A stretch of 64,000 nucleotides of DNA from Candidatus Colinaster equi (GCA_018064425.1 JAGHVF010000019.1:1-64000); one strand, 5' to 3'; positions 7,311 to 17,262 are shown, counted from the first letter of the stretch. The notes: generated by a model from the sequence alone, not told the origin. Made by a program: numbers and translations.

Positions 7311-8675
7311 ATGAGAAGACGTGGAAAAAGACAAATTGAAGAATTTTTGAATGGTATCCGTGTCGCAAACGGTGAGATTGTATCCTTAATAAATGATGGA
7401 AAGGCACATTTGGCATTGGAGTTATTGACAAACTGCCAGAATATAGCAATAAATGTTGGAACAATAATCGAAAATGCCCAAGGGGAAGGCTTTGTTACAA
7501 TTAAGTATTTGGAAGAATACTGTGAGCTTCTATTTTCGATATATGAGGACATAAATTCAGGTGAGTTTGATGTATCTGTGATATCGGACAATCTGGAAAA
7601 GAGTTTGGGCAAGGTATGTAACAGTGTTCAAAATGATATAGAAGTCAGACGCGAAGTCGTTTTTATGCCATATAAAGCAAGCATGTGGGATGCACTTGAA
7701 AGTATATATCTTAAGATGCGTGATGACCCTACAGTTGATGCAAAACTTGTTCCCATTCCGTATCAACCGGTGGATGAGAACGGTAATACCGGTGAATTCA
7801 TATGCGAGGCAGATAAATATGATAAAAGTCTTGATGTAATCGATTGGACAGAGTATAACCTTGAGGATAGACCGGATGCTATATATATTCATAATCCGTA
7901 TGATGAGTATAATAAGGTGACACGCGTACATCCGCGCTTTTTTGCTTCTAATCTGTCAAAATATACGGACGAGCTTATATATGTGCCGTATTTTGTGTTG
8001 CCGGAGATTGATCCGAATAATCAGATTGCAATTGACAGGATGAAACATTTCTGTTATTTGCCGGGAGTATTTTATGCGGATAAGGTGATATTACAGTCTG
8101 AGAATATGGCAAAGATATATAAGACAGAGTTTCGCAGAGCAGCATTGGAAAACGGAATTCCGCAGGAAATACTGACCGAAGAGAAGTTGGATGCCAAATT
8201 CTTGGGAACCGGTAGTCCGAAGTTCGATAGAGTGATGAATTTATCGGAGACGGAGTATGATATTCCAAAAGAATGGAGAGACATCATATATAAGGCAGAT
8301 GGGAGTCGTAAGAAGGTAGTACTTTATAATACGACGGTTGTGGCAATGCTTCGGGAGCGTGCGAAGATGCTTGATAAAATCGAATGGGCACTTAATGTGT
8401 TCTATGAGAATAGGGATAAAGTGGCACTTCTGTGGAGACCGCATCCGTTACTTCGTAACACGATTGCGTCGATGGAGGGTGAATTGTTAGAGCGTTATGA
8501 TGCGATTGTGGCCAAATATCGCACGGATGCTTGGGGGATATATGATGATACTCCCGATATGGATAGGGCAATTGCGATAAGCGACGCATACTACGGTGAT
8601 GGCAGTTCTGTGGAAACCCTGTATGAAAAGACCGGCAAACCGATTATGATACAGAATGTGGATGTAAAGAATTGA
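7311..8675 (+). CDS. CDP-glycerol glycerophosphotransferase-like / GT-B family protein
   Basis: A 454-residue protein. The N-terminal 120 residues are helical and not recognised. From about residue 125 (VVFMPYKASMWDALESIY) the pattern is that of the TagB/TagF-like GT-B fold: LIYVPYFVLPE, ADKVILQSENMAKIY, FLGTGSPKFD, VVLYNTT, VALLWRPHPLLRNT and, near the end, DAYYGDGSSVETLYEKTGKP, the latter resembling the phospho-acceptor loop of CDP-polyol transferases. It likely transfers a polyol phosphate or sugar to a surface polymer or to flagellin. The ribosome site is weak, and the gene lies 21 bp behind the glycosyltransferase, so they are probably cotranscribed. Confidence 0.7.
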   Translation: MRRRGKRQIEEFLNGIRVANGEIVSLINDGKAHLALELLTNCQNIAINVGTIIENAQGEGFVTIKYLEEYCELLFSIYEDINSGEFDVSVISDNLEKSLGKVCNSVQNDIEVRREVVFMPYKASMWDALESIYLKMRDDPTVDAKLVPIPYQPVDENGNTGEFICEADKYDKSLDVIDWTEYNLEDRPDAIYIHNPYDEYNKVTRVHPRFFASNLSKYTDELIYVPYFVLPEIDPNNQIAIDRMKHFCYLPGVFYADKVILQSENMAKIYKTEFRRAALENGIPQEILTEEKLDAKFLGTGSPKFDRVMNLSETEYDIPKEWRDIIYKADGSRKKVVLYNTTVVAMLRERAKMLDKIEWALNVFYENRDKVALLWRPHPLLRNTIASMEGELLERYDAIVAKYRTDAWGIYDDTPDMDRAIAISDAYYGDGSSVETLYEKTGKPIMIQNVDVKN

Positions 8676-8692
8676 AATATGTAAACGGAGTG

Positions 8693-8719
8693 AAGCGAAG
8701 GTGCATGCCTTCGCTTTAT
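8693..8719 (+). terminator. Terminator-like hairpin at the end of the first glycosylation unit
   Basis: AAGCGAAGG/CCTTCGCTT, a 9-bp perfect stem with loop TGCATG, is followed by TATTTGG. The T-run is weak. The remaining bases up to 8838 show no clear promoter. Confidence 0.6.
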
Positions 8720-8837
8720 TTGGTTAAAGAAATGAGGAAAAAATGTCGATATAGATAGTGGTGAAGTGGTGAAATTAGCTGATAGTTATGGCGGTTTCAT
8801 TAGCAATATAAATAATATATGAGGACGTAGGTGAAGA

Positions 8838-9752
8838 ATGCATAAGGTTATATTGTGGGGAATGGGCGATGGATATAATAGATTTGTTTCATATCGTGGA
8901 TATGAGCAAGTCGAAATTGTGGCGCTTGTAGACAGCGGTAATATGTATCATAGTCAAATAGATGGAATTCCAATAATTAATCCGAAAAGCATACGCGATA
9001 AGAACATTTATTTTGAATATATTGTCGTTACTGTAGTTTCGAAACAGTATTTTGAAGAGATAGTTTCTGAAGCTGAAAAACTAGGAATTTATAGAGAAAA
9101 AATAATTCCGCTTAGGGTTTTTCAAATTCCATTTTTTAATTTTGATGATTATATTCGAATAAAGGAATCGAATATTAGTATTGTGTCGGATTACTGCTTG
9201 GGCGGATTTCTATATCACAAATTCGGGTTGAAATTTTTGTCTCCTACTATAAATATGTTTTCGACAAATGATAATTATATCAAATTTATAGAAAATATGG
9301 ATAGATATATGAATATGCCAATGGTTGAAACCACTGATACAATTAATAATACATATTTAGGGAGGTTTACGTTTCCAAGAGGATACGTTGGCGATGTGGA
9401 ATGGATTTTTAATCATGCACTGGACTTTGAAGAGGCAGCGGAACGGTGGGAAAAGGGTGTAAGTAGATTCAATTGGGAAAACTATATTGTGTTGATGACA
9501 ATTCGAAGTGATGAAATGGCATATCGTTTTAATGAATTGCAAATTGCCAATAAAATTGGGTTTTATTGGAAGGATTTAAAACTTGAAAATGTAGTCTGCT
9601 TAAAAGAATGGGATTCCCCTCAGATTAGACAACGATTTGGCTACGATTTTGCACGATATGTGAATGAAATTGCAAATGAAGGGTTTGGTGTTAGGGCGAT
9701 TGATTGGATGAATGTCTTGCTACATAAAAAAACAATAACACGAGTGGATTGA
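8838..9752 (+). CDS. DUF1919-type exopolysaccharide protein with N-terminal Rossmann-like module
   Basis: Residues 1-95 form a Rossmann-like module (VILWGMGDGYNRF at 4-16, IVALVDSG, then a PIINPKSI strand) like the small nucleotide- or sugar-binding domains of PglD-type proteins. From about 112, IVSDYCLGGFLYHKFGLKFL followed by SPTINMF matches the start of DUF1919 proteins found in exopolysaccharide loci, whose chemistry is not known to me. The protein is 304 residues. It opens a run of tightly spaced genes up to 20091 that looks more A+T-rich than the flanks. Similar Rossmann modules recur in five further proteins of this region. Confidence 0.75.
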   Translation: MHKVILWGMGDGYNRFVSYRGYEQVEIVALVDSGNMYHSQIDGIPIINPKSIRDKNIYFEYIVVTVVSKQYFEEIVSEAEKLGIYREKIIPLRVFQIPFFNFDDYIRIKESNISIVSDYCLGGFLYHKFGLKFLSPTINMFSTNDNYIKFIENMDRYMNMPMVETTDTINNTYLGRFTFPRGYVGDVEWIFNHALDFEEAAERWEKGVSRFNWENYIVLMTIRSDEMAYRFNELQIANKIGFYWKDLKLENVVCLKEWDSPQIRQRFGYDFARYVNEIANEGFGVRAIDWMNVLLHKKTITRVD

Positions 9753-9779
9753 CTTTTTGTAATGAAAGAGAATTGTAAT

Positions 9780-11072
9780 ATGACTAAAAATAAAATTTCT
9801 GTAATTTTACCATCATATAATGTTGTTGATTATATTGTTGATGCAGTCACAAGCGTATTAGAGCAAACTCTGAAAGAAATCGAGATAATATGTGTTGATG
9901 CAGGATCTGAGGATGGGACTTGGGAAAAATTGGAATACTTTGCGAATCTGGATTCTAGAGTGATATTGATTAAGTCTGATAAAAAGAGCTATGGATATCA
10001 AGTTAACTTAGGATTAGAGATTTCACAAGGCGAATATATTGCAATTGTAGAAACGGATGATTTTGTGCAGCCGGAAATGTATGAAGTGTTGTATTCATTG
10101 GCGGTAGCAAATGATTGCGATTATATTAAAGCAAACTATAGGGCATATTGGACCCAGAATGATGGAAAGAAGATTTTTACAATTCGCGAGAATTTACAAA
10201 AAAAGGAATTGTATGGCAAAGTAATTTCACCAAAGGAATATACAATACTAGGGACAGATGATTGGTACTTGTGGACGGGAATATATAAAAGAGAACAAAT
10301 TGAAAAAAACCATATTAGATTGTCTGAAAGTAAAGGCGCAGCATTTCAAGATATAGGATTTTTGATTAAGACTATTCAACATGCGGATAGGGTTATGTAC
10401 ATTGATGATAAATTATATAACTATTGCATTGATCGCGAGGGAGCATCTTCAAGACAGAATAGGAGTTTGGAATATTCCTATACAGAATTTAAAAGTTTAA
10501 TGAAATATCCGAGAAGTGAGAAATGGGAGAATGAGTTATTTTACCATAGGATGCTTAGGTCATTTATGTGTTGCGTATCAGAAATTTACTTTAATGATTG
10601 TGAAGAGAAACAAGAGTATATAAGGTGGTTCATAGAGAACTTACAGAGAGCATTAGAAAAAGATTATCTCAATGTTTCTGTTATTAATGAGTCAATATGG
10701 TCAAATTTCAATTTGTTATGTTCTGATATTGAAGAATACTTTTATGAACGTGAAAAATGGAAGAATAGGATTATTAATGCACTACGTGAGAAAGAGATAT
10801 TGTCGATTGTTATCTTTGGCTGTGGAAATTATGGATATGATGCATATAAATGGACAAAAAGAGAATGTATTAACCTATTAGGATTTATGGATAATAACGA
10901 GGAACTTTGGAATACTCGCATTGATGGGATTCGTGTTTTTTCACCAAATGATATAGCAAGTATAGATCAAGCGACAGGATTTGTTATTGCGAATGAGAAG
11001 AGTTATTTGCAGATAAGAGATCAATTGCTGCTTAATAGTATTTCAGAAACAAGAATATATAGATATAGGTAA
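9780..11072 (+). CDS. Family 2 glycosyltransferase with C-terminal Rossmann-like module
   Basis: The 430-residue protein begins with a GT2 domain: KISVILPSYN, ICVDAGSEDGT (38-47) and IVETDDFVQPEMY with the metal-binding ETDD at 91-94. After a helical middle, residues 345-430 are a Rossmann-like module (SIVIFGCGNYGYDAYKW, LLGFMDNNEELWN, GIRVFSPNDI). The frame is open from an ATG at 9762, but the ATG at 9780 has AAAGAG at a good distance and gives the typical GT2 start, so 9780 is preferred. Donor sugar is unknown. Confidence 0.82.
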   Translation: MTKNKISVILPSYNVVDYIVDAVTSVLEQTLKEIEIICVDAGSEDGTWEKLEYFANLDSRVILIKSDKKSYGYQVNLGLEISQGEYIAIVETDDFVQPEMYEVLYSLAVANDCDYIKANYRAYWTQNDGKKIFTIRENLQKKELYGKVISPKEYTILGTDDWYLWTGIYKREQIEKNHIRLSESKGAAFQDIGFLIKTIQHADRVMYIDDKLYNYCIDREGASSRQNRSLEYSYTEFKSLMKYPRSEKWENELFYHRMLRSFMCCVSEIYFNDCEEKQEYIRWFIENLQRALEKDYLNVSVINESIWSNFNLLCSDIEEYFYEREKWKNRIINALREKEILSIVIFGCGNYGYDAYKWTKRECINLLGFMDNNEELWNTRIDGIRVFSPNDIASIDQATGFVIANEKSYLQIRDQLLLNSISETRIYRYR

Positions 11073-11098
11073 GCTTGAGGTTGTGTGGAGAATTGATT

Positions 11099-13549
11099 AT
11101 GGATGAAATAGTGCTGTCTATTATTATGCCGGTATATAATGATCGTGAATATCTTGAAGATAGTATTAATAGCGTTTTCAATCAATCATTAATGGGGATA
11201 GAACTCATATGTATTGATGATGGCTCAACGGATGGCTCTTATGAATACATTGTTGAGGAAAGCCAGAAACATCAGAATATGGTGTGTTTGCGGCAATGCC
11301 ATAATGGAAGTGGAACAGCAAGGAATAAGGGTATTGAGGTTGCCCGCGGGAAATATGTAGCTTTCTTGGATGCAGATGATATGTATTACGATAACGTGGC
11401 ACTGGAGCTAATGGTTATGATGTGCGAAAAACATAATGTCAGTATCTGCGCCGGATATAGGAAAGAAATGTATGACAATCACGTAGTGAATGGACACTTT
11501 CTGGATGGATTTGTAATAAAGAATGCTGAAGGAACATTAATAAAGTTCGAACAGTTTCAAAATGATTATGATTTTCAAAATTTTATTTTCGCTAAGTCAG
11601 TTATTGTGACTAATGAAATTAGATTTCCTAATTATCTTAGATATCAAGATCCACCGTTTTTACTTGAGATGCTTGTGACTTGTGGTGAATTTTGGCTTGT
11701 TCCAAATTATGTCTATTGCTATAGAGTAGGGCAATTCCCCTATTCGAAATTGGTAGAATATGTTAATTATGTGCTCATGGGAATAAAGGATACTTTGAAA
11801 GTTGCGATAGAAAATGACTATCGTATCCTGTATGAAAGGATAATTGCGAGATTAAATAGGGATTATTACAGTGCAATCCTTGATGGCAATAATGATGAAG
11901 TCTCCTTATTATTGGAAGAGATTGAAGGCTTAAATAGAACATATAGCAATCATACAAGAATTGCAGTCTATGACGTTATCCAGAAACAATTGATGCTTCG
12001 AGATTTGTGGGGAGATGAATTGGCGCGGGAAGAATTAGTGTCAAACTACAGTGCCGATTTTTCAATTTATAGACATATTGCCAGAATTTCAATGTTTGGT
12101 AAAACACTAGTTGATATGTTTGAGAAATTTGAAATCAAAAAAGTGTCAATATATGGCTATGGTGAAATCGGTCAGTTGGTAATAAATTGTATTTGGGGAA
12201 AAGTACAAATATTGCATATCTATGACAGAAATAGGTGTGGGGAAGAAACGAAGCATGGAATAATTGAGAACCCAGATGATATTGATGTTAATGACAATGA
12301 GATAATAGTAATTACGCCGGCTAATGCAGTACAATCAATTTCGTTTGATTTAATTCAGCATGGAGTAAGTAGGAAGAGAATTTATGCAATAGACACGTTG
12401 CTCTCAATTTTTGATTCAAACGAATATTGCGATAATGGACTTGTGTCAAAAAGGCAGTTTTTGATTACTGGTGCACAATTTCAAAATAAAGGTGCCCAGG
12501 CAATGTTGTTTGTAACAATGCATGAAATACGAAAAAGATTCCCAGATGCAATTATATGGTATCTTCCGGTCGATTATAATATGAGGTATTCGACAGAACT
12601 AAAGGAGAAATATAGATTACTCTTTCTGACAGATGGATATCAATTGAGATCGCAACTGTTTGCGATTGCAAATAATTTAGATGCAATAATTGACGTGAGT
12701 GGGTACGCTCTATCTTCATACTGGAACAATGAGTGGTATATTACAAATTTACGTATAGCACAGAATTATGAAATACCAATGTATATTATGCCCCAATCGT
12801 TTGGCCCATTTGATTATGATATTGAAAAAGTTGATGAAATCAAGCATTTGTTAAGTAATATGAAAGCTATATATGCCAGAGAAAGGAACGGATATGAACT
12901 ACTAACAAAGGAACTTGGATTGAATAATGTTTATGAATCAAATGATTTAGTACTACAGTGTGGTAGTGTTGATTTAAATAACATTTTTACAAATATCGTC
13001 ACTCAAAGTATCAGCAAGATTGAAACAAATAGTGTTGCTGTAATACCGAATGTGCGCATTTGCGAATTTTCATCAACAGGGTATGCGCTTTCGTTATATA
13101 AAAGAATAATAGATGAATTGCTTTTACTTGGAAAGAATATTTATGTTGTTCCCCATTCGGATGATTTAGTATTATGTAAGCAAATAATTAATAACTATAT
13201 AAACAAAGAAGAAGTTCAAATTGTCGGTGAAGAGATGGATTGTATTCAGTTTAAGGCGTACATTTCCCAGTTTGATTATGTTATTTCTTCTAGATTTCAT
13301 GCGATTGTTCATTCGTGTAAAATGAGAGTTCCTTGTATTGCCATAGGATGGGAAGAAAAATATGTGTCATTAATGCATGTATTAGAACAAGAAGATATGT
13401 GCTTTGATACATTTAGTGACATCAAATTAGTTTTATCTGCTATTCACGTGATGGAAAATGAATATAAAAGTCGAAAAGAAATTATTAGTAAGGCAATTAG
13501 TGAAATTGAAAAAGCGAATTGTTTTGATGTTTTGAATAATATGGAGTGA
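11099..13549 (+). CDS. Three-part protein: GT2 - Rossmann-like - polysaccharide pyruvyl transferase
   Basis: An 816-residue fusion. Residues 1-230 are a GT2 glycosyltransferase (LSIIMPVYND, ICIDDGSTDGS at 38-47, FLDADDMYY around 88-96). Residues 350-440 are a Rossmann-like module (KVSIYGYGEIGQLV, GIIENPDDIDV). From about 455 the C-terminal half matches the polysaccharide pyruvyl transferase family (FLITGAQFQNKGAQAMLFVT, YIMPQSFGPFD, ISSRFHAIVHSCKMRVPCIA), which adds pyruvate ketals to sugars from phosphoenolpyruvate. Fusion suggests that one polypeptide adds a sugar and then pyruvylates it. The TTG start at 11075 is less likely than the ATG at 11099, which has GGAG 8 nt ahead. Confidence 0.82.
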   Translation: MDEIVLSIIMPVYNDREYLEDSINSVFNQSLMGIELICIDDGSTDGSYEYIVEESQKHQNMVCLRQCHNGSGTARNKGIEVARGKYVAFLDADDMYYDNVALELMVMMCEKHNVSICAGYRKEMYDNHVVNGHFLDGFVIKNAEGTLIKFEQFQNDYDFQNFIFAKSVIVTNEIRFPNYLRYQDPPFLLEMLVTCGEFWLVPNYVYCYRVGQFPYSKLVEYVNYVLMGIKDTLKVAIENDYRILYERIIARLNRDYYSAILDGNNDEVSLLLEEIEGLNRTYSNHTRIAVYDVIQKQLMLRDLWGDELAREELVSNYSADFSIYRHIARISMFGKTLVDMFEKFEIKKVSIYGYGEIGQLVINCIWGKVQILHIYDRNRCGEETKHGIIENPDDIDVNDNEIIVITPANAVQSISFDLIQHGVSRKRIYAIDTLLSIFDSNEYCDNGLVSKRQFLITGAQFQNKGAQAMLFVTMHEIRKRFPDAIIWYLPVDYNMRYSTELKEKYRLLFLTDGYQLRSQLFAIANNLDAIIDVSGYALSSYWNNEWYITNLRIAQNYEIPMYIMPQSFGPFDYDIEKVDEIKHLLSNMKAIYARERNGYELLTKELGLNNVYESNDLVLQCGSVDLNNIFTNIVTQSISKIETNSVAVIPNVRICEFSSTGYALSLYKRIIDELLLLGKNIYVVPHSDDLVLCKQIINNYINKEEVQIVGEEMDCIQFKAYISQFDYVISSRFHAIVHSCKMRVPCIAIGWEEKYVSLMHVLEQEDMCFDTFSDIKLVLSAIHVMENEYKSRKEIISKAISEIEKANCFDVLNNME

Positions 13550-13555
13550 ATTATT

Positions 13556-16255
13556 ATGGGAATAGATTGCTTTCCTGTTTTTTACGCTGCAGTATCTAGG
13601 CAAGATAGTGTCATAGGCGCTTCATCTTCAGGTGGAATATATTATGAACTATGTAATTATGTAATATCTCAAAATGGAATTGTGTATGGTGCAGCATATT
13701 CAGATAGTATGCATGTTCATCATATTAGATGTGAGCAGATTAGTGAGATTTCTGCGACGCAAAAATCAAAGTATATGCGCAGCAATATTGAAAAATGTTA
13801 TAACGAAGTTTTAAAAGATTTAGGACAAGGGAGAATTGTACTTTTTTCAGGAACAGGCTGTCAAATTGCAGGCTTGAAGCGGTTTGTTGGAGAGGAATAT
13901 GATCGACTAATAACATGTGAAGTGGTTTGCCATGGAGCTCCGCTTAATATTGCTTTGGAAAAGTATATAGAAGAAAAGCAAAAAAAAGTGAGTTCGAAGT
14001 TAAAGCATATTGATTTTCGCGATAAGCGTAACGGATGGAGTCATAATTGCATTTTAGAGTGTTATGCAAACGGAAACGAAGATGTAATATTAAGCTGTGA
14101 TCATATGGTTCATAAATTATATTTAGATGGGATAAATATGGAGAAAGCATGTGGGTTATGCAAGTATCAGAGACTACCGCGAATTGCAGATATTACCCTT
14201 GCAGATTTTTGGAGATATGCAGGTGAAAAAATCCCCAACCATGGTGATCGGGGGATAAGTCTTGTAGCAATAAACTCTGAACATGGAAATAGTGTGTTAC
14301 GGAGCATATCTGATAGAATATTTTTAGATGAGGTTACAATTGATGAGGCAATAGAGAGCTGTCGCCATATGTCGAAAGCACCATATGAGCACCCGTCACG
14401 TGATGCTTTTGAATTTTTTTTAAAGCAGAACACGAGGAGTTATTCGGAGATATATGACTTGTTTAGCGAATTTGGCGAAGTTGTTTTGCCGGATTCTCTG
14501 AGAATGACGGATGAAATCGATGAACAGTTAATTCTTGAGACATTTTTGACGGATACGCATGAAATAGTATATTTAACGGATTCAGAGAAAGGGGTAAAGG
14601 GAGTTATAACCTTTGGAGAGTTTTTAGCAAACTATCCCCAAGGAAATTTCGGAGTAAACTATAAATATAAGCGCGTCTATCTTAATGATGAATGCGTAAA
14701 TGAAATTCGAAGTATATTTGACAAGCAACCCAAAATAAACAGAATTCCGGTTTTGGATGAGAGTAATCATATTGTTTGCGAAGTGAGAAGATGGTCACGC
14801 GTGAATGGGAGAGATGATAAAAGAAAATTTGATTTGCTTGCAGAAATCTTGGAAAAGCAGGGAATACATACGCTTTATATTAAGCGACCAGATATAGTTG
14901 AAGGATTTGAATATTCAGATATGCAACGTAGAAGAATGGAGGAAAAACTTTCATTTTCGCAAATGTTGCAGAACTATAAAAAATATGAAAGTGAATTAAA
15001 TGATGTTTTGAGAAAGAAGACATCAGAAAAATATTTGGATGAATTGGGTCATATTCCTCCTATAGTACATTTTAATAATAGGTACTATCACATTGACAGT
15101 GAATCGAAATATATTAATGTGATTGATGGAAAAAGAAGGACATGTGCTACACCAAACGAATATGAAAAGACAGTGGTTTTATATGGTAGATGTGGTGTGT
15201 TTGGTTATGCGGTTGAGGATAATGAGACCATTTCATCTAGGCTACAAGAACGTTGCAACGAGAGTGCGATAAGTGTAAGAGTCATTAATAATGGATTATG
15301 GGGTGGTGGAAATGCTGAAATAGTATGGAATATTTATCAAGACATTATAACGAAGAGATTATCGGCAAATTGTATTGTAATAATCTATATGAACGTTCCG
15401 CAGATTTCGAATCAATTTGTTTCATACTTTGATACAACTGAGTATTTTCATATGCACTTGAATGAGAAGGTGAATTTTTATGATATCCCAGGACATATGA
15501 ATGCAGATGGATATTCAATTGTTGCAGATTATATTTTCGGAAAATTGGAAGAGCATAATTTCTATTTTGATGAAAAGCATGTAATTGATAAAAGGATGGA
15601 TTTACATTATGTGACACAGGATATAGCTGAAATTGATGAATATATTTGTACGCAAAAAAAGGAACTAGGAGAGAGATTTACAAATAAGACAATAGGTGCA
15701 ATTGTGATGAATTGTAATCCATTTACAAAAGGGCATTATTATCTTATTTCGGAAGCATTGAGGATAGTTGATGAACTTATTGTTTTCGTTGTTGAAGAAA
15801 ATCGCTCACAATTTGAATTTGATATGCGGTTTGAGATGGTTAAGGCAGGCGTTGTCAAATTGAAAAATGTTCATGTCATTCCAAGTGGAAAATTTATTAT
15901 TTCAACTAAGACATTCCCTGAGTATTTTACAAAGGAGACAAGGCAGACGGCAGAAGTTTGTCCGGTGACGGATGTTACAATTTTTGCAGAATATATAGCT
16001 CCGGCATTTAATATTTCAAAACGATTTGTTGGGACGGAACCGATAGATAGTGTAACGAATTGCTATAATCGTACTCTTCGGGAAATATTACCTCAATATG
16101 GTGTAGAAGTAATTGAAATCCCGAGGTTACAAATTGGAGGTGAATATGTCTCAGCATCGCTGGCAAGAAATGCCATAATAAAGAGAGATATTGTTTCGAT
16201 GAAACAATTATTGCCGCAGAGTACAATTGATATTATTGGTGAGGTAGTGGATTGA
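13556..16255 (+). CDS. Multidomain FrhB-like / CBS-like / SGNH-like / citrate-lyase-ligase-like protein
   Basis: An 899-residue protein with an unusual order of parts. Residues 1-290 match the coenzyme F420 hydrogenase beta-subunit family (ASSSGGIYYELCNYVI, SKYMRSNIEKCY, VLFSGTGCQIAGLKRF at 94-109, VVCHGAP, ACGLCKYQ with C199 and C202, DITLADFWRY), proteins with flavin and Fe-S sites that recur in glycan loci. Residues 320-410 look like a CBS pair (IPVLDESNHIVCEV). Residues 538-690 resemble a degenerate SGNH hydrolase (VVLYGRCGVFGY, NNGLWGGG, GHMNADGY at 646-652). Residues 712-899 match the C-terminal nucleotidyltransferase of citrate lyase ligase (CitC): VMNCNPFTKGHYYL with the TxxGH-type motif at 721-727, FVVEEN, KRFVGTEP. 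No citrate lyase genes are present, so a different carboxylate or thiol is presumably activated. Start follows GGAG. Confidence 0.75.
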   Translation: MGIDCFPVFYAAVSRQDSVIGASSSGGIYYELCNYVISQNGIVYGAAYSDSMHVHHIRCEQISEISATQKSKYMRSNIEKCYNEVLKDLGQGRIVLFSGTGCQIAGLKRFVGEEYDRLITCEVVCHGAPLNIALEKYIEEKQKKVSSKLKHIDFRDKRNGWSHNCILECYANGNEDVILSCDHMVHKLYLDGINMEKACGLCKYQRLPRIADITLADFWRYAGEKIPNHGDRGISLVAINSEHGNSVLRSISDRIFLDEVTIDEAIESCRHMSKAPYEHPSRDAFEFFLKQNTRSYSEIYDLFSEFGEVVLPDSLRMTDEIDEQLILETFLTDTHEIVYLTDSEKGVKGVITFGEFLANYPQGNFGVNYKYKRVYLNDECVNEIRSIFDKQPKINRIPVLDESNHIVCEVRRWSRVNGRDDKRKFDLLAEILEKQGIHTLYIKRPDIVEGFEYSDMQRRRMEEKLSFSQMLQNYKKYESELNDVLRKKTSEKYLDELGHIPPIVHFNNRYYHIDSESKYINVIDGKRRTCATPNEYEKTVVLYGRCGVFGYAVEDNETISSRLQERCNESAISVRVINNGLWGGGNAEIVWNIYQDIITKRLSANCIVIIYMNVPQISNQFVSYFDTTEYFHMHLNEKVNFYDIPGHMNADGYSIVADYIFGKLEEHNFYFDEKHVIDKRMDLHYVTQDIAEIDEYICTQKKELGERFTNKTIGAIVMNCNPFTKGHYYLISEALRIVDELIVFVVEENRSQFEFDMRFEMVKAGVVKLKNVHVIPSGKFIISTKTFPEYFTKETRQTAEVCPVTDVTIFAEYIAPAFNISKRFVGTEPIDSVTNCYNRTLREILPQYGVEVIEIPRLQIGGEYVSASLARNAIIKRDIVSMKQLLPQSTIDIIGEVVD

Positions 16256-17262
16256 AGTATAGATTAAAGATTCCTGGTAAAGTAGCAAGAAAAAATGAAC
16301 ACGTATATTTTGTGCCGGCAAATTTTCCGTGGTTATGCATGTATGATATTGTTACTGAAACGGTCAATATAATTGTGCGAATGCCTGGATGTGGAGAGGA
16401 GTTTTTTGATTGTTATTTTGATGGTGATATGTTGTGGTGCGCTTCTTTACATTCCGGAGTGGTAGTAAAGATTGATTCCAAATTTGCAACGCAAGTATTT
16501 GAACGTCAACCAAGAACGCGGGTTGCCCTATCGACATATATGTGTGAAGGTGGAATATGGATATTTCCACGTGACAGCGCTGACGATATTGAGTATTTCG
16601 ATTTTGCTTCAAAAGCATATACAAGGCTAAAAATTGGTGCAGAGGATACGACACAATGCAAGAGATATGTAGCGGCGTATTGTGAGAGCAATGATATTGT
16701 TTTGGTTTCTCGCAATGATTGTATAATTTATTATGTTGATGTGAAAACAGCAAGAGAAACGCAAGAGGTATTATGTAGTGATTGTCGAATACAATCATTT
16801 GATTCATATAAAGAAGGAAAATACTATCTTGTACAGCGCGACGCGGTGAATGAGTTACTAATTGCTAATGGCGCTAAGATGAGAGAATTGTCTTTGCCTT
16901 TGAAGAATGGTGATTATTATCCGCGTTTACTTGTTGAAGAGGATATATTTATTGCATATGGAGAGGAATTTTTTGTATTTGATAGAAAAAGTCATAAAAT
17001 GAAGACTAGCTTAAAGATTGATAGCAGTTATATTAGTGGATCGCTTTTTAGGCAATATGTGAGAGCAGAAAATACGATTCACTTTTTTCCATTAAATGCA
17101 AATAAAGGGGTATCATATAATCTTGAAACAAATGCATATTCATTATTTGATATGTATATTGATGTTAGCATCAATTTGATAGAACGTCCGTACTTTTTCG
17201 AAGGCGAAATTGAATTAGTGGATTATTTGGGAAGTGTTACTAATGATAATAAATCAAATTAA
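16252..17262 (+). CDS. Beta-propeller-like protein of unknown function
   Basis: A 336-residue protein not assigned to a family. It shows recurring beta-strand blocks ending in aromatic-Asp turns (LCMYDIVTETVNII, DGDMLWCASLHSGVVVKID, IEYFDFASKAYTRLKI, DCIIYYVDVKTAR, EFFVFDRKSHKM, GVSYNLETNAYSLFD), as in kelch- or WD-like propellers, and no signal peptide or membrane segment. It starts at TTG, overlapping the upstream stop (ATTGA), and its own 3' end overlaps the next gene, so it is embedded in the operon between the FrhB/CitC-like fusion and the radical SAM gene. A scaffold or substrate-recognition role is a guess from context. Confidence 0.6.
   Translation: MKYRLKIPGKVARKNEHVYFVPANFPWLCMYDIVTETVNIIVRMPGCGEEFFDCYFDGDMLWCASLHSGVVVKIDSKFATQVFERQPRTRVALSTYMCEGGIWIFPRDSADDIEYFDFASKAYTRLKIGAEDTTQCKRYVAAYCESNDIVLVSRNDCIIYYVDVKTARETQEVLCSDCRIQSFDSYKEGKYYLVQRDAVNELLIANGAKMRELSLPLKNGDYYPRLLVEEDIFIAYGEEFFVFDRKSHKMKTSLKIDSSYISGSLFRQYVRAENTIHFFPLNANKGVSYNLETNAYSLFDMYIDVSINLIERPYFFEGEIELVDYLGSVTNDNKSN

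Noticed and set aside
13556..16255. Gene as a true citrate lyase ligase
   Set aside because: No citDEF genes nearby and the CitC-like part is only the last fifth of a fusion protein.
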